Assembly: GCA_021789355.1 (NCBI GenBank)
Contig: JAJYJR010000050.1
Span: forward strand, 1 to 17,185
DNA from: Chloroflexota bacterium
GTDB taxonomy: Bacteria; Chloroflexota; Limnocylindria; Limnocylindrales; CSP1-4
Direction of reading: 5' to 3'
Length of the DNA: 17,185 nt
Below the pieces are notes generated by a model. It had not been told where the DNA came from and searched no databases. It worked only from the letters and a program-made list of their open reading frames with translations. This document shows, in pieces, positions 14,664 to 17,185 of the stretch (the first letter of the stretch is position 1; each line of letters opens with the position of its first letter). The position numbers and the translations under genes were made by a program.

Positions 14664-16127
14664 TCAGCCCGGCTGGCGGAGTGGCTGCGCCGTGGCGGAT
14701 ACCTGCCCAGACCCAATACCAGTAACGTAGGGCGGAGCAAGCACCCGGACGGCATCGGCCGGTGAGAGGGTCGGGCAGGGCCAGCCCCGGTGAACGGCGC
14801 GCTTGACGCCGAACTTCGACATCTTGCGCTTGACCACCCGGGCCGCCGCGCGCAGGCGCCGGGGCGGGAGCAGGCCGGCCAGGATCTCGCCGATGGCCCG
14901 TCGCACGGCACGCGCCAGCCTGACGCCCCCGGAGATCCCCTGGCGCACGCTGCGCCGGGCGGCGTGGAGGGCCCGGGTGAAGCTCAACCGGTCGGGATCG
15001 AGGTGGTCGTCATCGGCCGCGGCGGCCAGGAGCGCGCGCAGCGCGTAGTGCACGCAGCAGCACGCCCAGGCCTCCTGGTAGACGCCCTCCACCGTGCGCG
15101 AGCGCAGCACCAGGCGTGGCCCCCGCTGGTGGGTCTTGAGCTCGTCGAGCGCCGACTCGATCTCCCAGCGTTCGGCATACAGGGCGGCGAGCTCAGGCGC
15201 CGGGGCGGCCGCCGGATCGAGGAGTGTGGTGACGAGGCGATAGTGGGTCTCCTCGGATGCGGGGCGCCCCGGATCATCGAGCCCGTACTCCACCACCCGG
15301 ACCGGGAGCGGGTGCTCGCGATGGCGATCGTCGGACGCCACGAGCTCGGACGCATACGAGCCGTCGGCATGGCGCGCCAGCACCGGCAGCAGCGCGTTGC
15401 CCTTGGCGCGCCAGAGGAGCTCGGCCCCGCTCGCGGCGGCCGCGCTCCACAACGGATACGCGGTGAAGCCCCGATCGGCGAGGCAGAGCATGCCCGGCCC
15501 GAGCGCCCCCACCAGGGTCTTGGCGTAGGTCGGCTCACCACTGGTGCAGGGCCCCATGGCCACGGCGAACATGGCGTGCGTGGCGCACTCGGCGAGCGCC
15601 ACCAACCGCAGCTGGGGGAAGGCGCTGCGCTCCCCGCGCCCCGAGCCCGGCCGGCCGAAGTGGGCCGCGTGATCGGGGGTGTCCGCCACATCGAGCGTGG
15701 TGCCATCGAGGCTGACGAGGCGCAGGTCCCGGTAGAAGGCGCCCGGTGTGGCGGGTGTGGCCAGGGGCCGGCAGGCCCGCGCGAAGAGCTCGGCGAGCGG
15801 CGCGCGGCCCAGGCGGGCACGGGCCTTGCTGATGGCGACCGTGGAGGGGAGGGTCCAGGAGCGGGTCCAGCCGCTCCCCCAGGCGAGGCCCTCGGTCAGG
15901 CTGCGCAGCACTTCCTCGTAGCCCGCCTGGGGAAAGAGCGCCAGGGCCAGCACGTAGTACACGACGAGACGGGCCGGCAGGAGGCGCTGGCGCTGCTCAC
16001 GCCGCCCCGTGGCCGCGAGCACGGCGTCGACGAGCGCCGGGGGGAAGGTGGCCGTCAGCACGCCGAGCGCGACGTGATCGGTGAGGCGCCCGGGGTCGCG
16101 TGGCTTCAGCTGCCCTGCTCGCGGCAC
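14664..16127 (-). CDS. IS4-family DDE transposase
   Basis: A 487-residue transposase. An N-terminal IS4-type domain (about 15-110) contains LLPARLVVYYVLALALFPQAGYEEV. Catalytic residues are D141 in LVSLDGTTLDVADT, D218 in LCLADRGF and E324 within the IS4 signature Y317-x2-R320-x3-E324-x6-K331 (YAERWEIESALDELK). All are present, so the enzyme may be active. The start is GTG 16127; ATG 16138 is out of frame. The frame runs through the inner inverted repeat and ends about 45 bases outside the element at 14664, so the last 15 or so residues are probably host sequence and the element lacks its own stop before its end. Confidence 0.93.
   Translation of the reverse strand: MPRAGQLKPRDPGRLTDHVALGVLTATFPPALVDAVLAATGRREQRQRLLPARLVVYYVLALALFPQAGYEEVLRSLTEGLAWGSGWTRSWTLPSTVAISKARARLGRAPLAELFARACRPLATPATPGAFYRDLRLVSLDGTTLDVADTPDHAAHFGRPGSGRGERSAFPQLRLVALAECATHAMFAVAMGPCTSGEPTYAKTLVGALGPGMLCLADRGFTAYPLWSAAAASGAELLWRAKGNALLPVLARHADGSYASELVASDDRHREHPLPVRVVEYGLDDPGRPASEETHYRLVTTLLDPAAAPAPELAALYAERWEIESALDELKTHQRGPRLVLRSRTVEGVYQEAWACCCVHYALRALLAAAADDDHLDPDRLSFTRALHAARRSVRQGISGGVRLARAVRRAIGEILAGLLPPRRLRAAARVVKRKMSKFGVKRAVHRGWPCPTLSPADAVRVLAPPYVTGIGSGQVSATAQPLRQPG
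14713..14734 (+). repeat. Terminal inverted repeat of the IS4-family element (left)
   Basis: CCCAATACCAGTAAC followed by GTAGGGC; pairs with 16152-16173 with one mismatch. The transposase coding frame crosses it. Confidence 0.88.
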
Positions 16128-16151
16128 CCCGGCAGCATACCATAGCCAATG

Positions 16152-16173
16152 GCCCTAAGTTACTGGTATTGGG
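16152..16173 (-). repeat. Terminal inverted repeat of the IS4-family element (right)
   Basis: Inverse of the left repeat with a single mismatch, 25 bases upstream of the transposase GTG. It probably contains or borders the transposase promoter. Confidence 0.88.
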
Positions 16174-16180
16174 CCTAGGC

Positions 16181-16693
16181 CCGGCCATGCTTGGGCGGGG
16201 CTGACCGCCGGGCTCCGGTGAACCACGGCGCCCGGCGACGCCACCCGAGCCATCTCAGCGCCCGACGCAGTCGGCGCGAAGGGCTAGACTTCCCGTCCTG
16301 ATCCGCACGTTCGGGACCATCGCGAACGCGCTCGCCCGGGCGTACGACCTGCAGGGCGAGATTGTTGCGGTCCGACCCGCGAACGACACAGCCTCGTGAC
16401 CCAACTCCGCCCGTCGGCGCCGAGTGGCTGCGCAGCCCCGGCGTGCGAAGCTCTCAGCGGGGACACTCCAGGCACGTCCGTCCCCTCGATCCCTTGATAC
16501 GACTCGCAGAGCGCCGGGCCCCGGATGAGACGAGTGACGAGCGAGGAGGCGTCCGGAGGATAGGCCGATCGGCCTGGAGGCGACGGGCCGCTCGCATCTA
16601 ACGACACCACACCGTCACTTGACACACTGTGGCCTGAGATGATGGTCTGCCTGATGGACACTTTCGTGTTCAGCCCGGTCGAAGGGGTGTGCC
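16181..16693. other. Intergenic region ahead of the second arsR
   Basis: About 510 bases without a recognisable gene. A short plus-strand frame ending at about 16399 reads TFGTIANALARAYDLQGEIVAV and looks protein-like, possibly the tail of a lost gene, but I cannot name it. A 12-bp palindrome GGCCGATCGGCC lies at 16563-16574. The second copy of the shared upstream element occupies 16564-16641, followed by the arsR leader. Confidence 0.45.
16564..16641 (+). repeat. Duplicated upstream element, copy B
   Basis: Counterpart of 792-868. It keeps the left hairpin arms (CGGCC 16570-16574, GGCCG 16586-16590), GCATCTAACGACA, TTGACACACTG at 16619-16629 and TGAGATG at 16635-16641. It ends 52 bases before the arsR start. 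TTGACA could serve as a -35 box with space for a -10 and leader here, unlike at copy A. Confidence 0.75.
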
Positions 16694-17032
16694 GTGCCCA
16701 TTGAACTTCCGGTCCTGCCTGACCTGCGCATGGACGAACCGGCTCCCGACGTGGACGCCCCGCTGGCCGCGGCCGCCCTGCTCTCAGATCACTGCCGCGC
16801 CGGGATCCTGGCGATCCTGCGCGAGGGGCCCCACTGCGTGTGCGAGATGGCCGCTGCGCTGGGTGAGCGCCAGAACAACGTTAGCAATCATCTGGCCCGG
16901 CTGCGGGCGGCGGGCCTCGTGCGGCCCCTGCGGGTCGGCGGCGATACGCGTCGCGTCTACTACGAGCGCGACGAGGCGGCCTGCTCGGCCGCGCTCGGAC
17001 GCCTGCGGCAGCTCCTGGGCGCGCCCGAATGA
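16694..17032 (+). CDS. arsR: ArsR/SmtB-family metalloregulator with CVC site (paralogue)
   Basis: A 112-residue winged-helix repressor closely related to the one at 1618. C48 and C50 in HCVCEMAAALGER form the alpha-3 thiol site; C34 in SDHCRAGIL and C97 in ERDEAACSAA are further cysteines. The recognition helix NNVSNHLARLRAAGLV is nearly identical in both paralogues, so they may bind similar DNA. The start is GTG 16694 with GAAGGGG about seven bases upstream. Its stop overlaps the next gene's start (ATGA). It follows copy B of the shared upstream element, the best candidate for its own operator. Confidence 0.9.
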   Translation: MPIELPVLPDLRMDEPAPDVDAPLAAAALLSDHCRAGILAILREGPHCVCEMAAALGERQNNVSNHLARLRAAGLVRPLRVGGDTRRVYYERDEAACSAALGRLRQLLGAPE

Positions 17033-17185
17033 CCACCCTCTCGCTCACGACGCGCGGCCGCCCTCCGCTCGCCGTCGTCGTTGCCGCCGCCGTCGTCGTG
17101 TGGCTCGTCGCCTGGTTCGCCGAGAGCCCGCTCGCTGACTGGCTGAGCTACGACCTGCTGCGGCTCGAGCGTGACTCGCACCTGG
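17029..17185 (+). CDS. DUF318/ArsP-like permease, 5' part only
   Basis: Fifty-two codons from an ATG that overlaps the arsR stop. After a short polar start comes a hydrophobic helix (LAVVVAAAVVVWLVAWF) and then DWLSYDLLRLERDSHL, which fits the N-terminus of the large DUF318 permease family. That family includes ArsP, an exporter of organoarsenicals, and Cu/Zn-linked permeases. The gene is cut by the window edge. Coupling to a CVC ArsR supports a metalloid-efflux role. Confidence 0.65.
   Translation, partial: MTTLSLTTRGRPPLAVVVAAAVVVWLVAWFAESPLADWLSYDLLRLERDSHL

Larger units (their letters stand above)
14706..16180 (-). mobile_element. IS4-family insertion sequence, near complete
   Basis: Bounded by matching inverted repeats: 14713-14734 and 16152-16173 agree at 21 of 22 positions (CCCAATACCAGTAAC, then G or T, then TAGGGC). 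Weaker matching extends seven bases outward on each side (5 of 7), so the outer limits are approximate. I find no clear target duplication, which suggests later rearrangement or an ancient insertion. It separates the NifX-like remnant from the second ars-type operon. Confidence 0.85.

Noticed and set aside
16251..16274. CATCTCAG followed by CAGT, possible reverse copy of the core
   Set aside because: Only the seven-base end matches; the TGTGTCAA part is absent.
1..17185. tRNA, rRNA, CRISPR array or riboswitch
   Set aside because: No cloverleaf, no regularly spaced repeats beyond the short triplet, and no recognisable aptamer was seen by eye; a covariance-model search was not possible.

Overview
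The window is very GC-rich (I judge about 70%, not counted) and reads as an accessory stress-resistance island of a soil, sediment or groundwater bacterium. Family content (SPW-repeat protein, CVCEM-type ArsR regulators, an IS4-type transposase with GTG start, many ATGA-coupled genes) would suit Methylomirabilota/Rokubacteria, Chloroflexota or Actinomycetota. The sequence alone does not decide between them.

Layout: 1-725 is debris, an IS21 istB tail abutting a headless ThiF/E1-like gene. A 77-bp regulatory or relic element (792-868) follows, then a tightly coupled arsenic-type operon: TauE/SafE permease, ArsR with a CVC metal site, small CXXC thioredoxin (frameshifted), Acr3-like arsenite permease and a broken OsmC-like gene. 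A truncated IS3-family element (about 3860-4401) separates this from a chromate transporter (4605-5878) and an HD/HD-type CDF metal exporter (6302-7288).

A second co-directional block (7368-10794) encodes a DsrE-like protein, an FmdE-like metalloprotein with a zinc ribbon, a second TauE/SafE permease, a SLAC1/TehA-type anion exporter and a frameshifted ArsR. Together these suggest sulfite, sulfane-sulfur or oxyanion handling under thiol or metal control. An SPW-repeat membrane protein (11090-11452) converges on a minus-strand two-component system (sensor 12273-14207, regulator 11561-12307). Then come a decayed NifX-like gene and a nearly intact IS4-family element (about 14706-16180) with visible inverted repeats. 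The right edge starts another ars-type operon: a second CVC ArsR and the beginning of a DUF318/ArsP-like permease.

Two observations stand out. First, the stretch upstream of the tauE-arsR operon is duplicated upstream of the second arsR 15.8 kb away, including a hairpin and a core of TTGACACACTG-5 bases-TGAGATG. A weaker third copy of the core lies upstream of the CDF gene. This is either a shared operator of a metal regulon or the relic end of a mobile element. Second, about seven small indels break five genes, mostly short ones, while about 10 kb of longer genes remain open, so real gene decay must be weighed against assembly error. I did not find a clearly new defence or other undescribed system; the best candidates are the shared element and the DsrE-FmdE-TauE-SLAC1 gene set.
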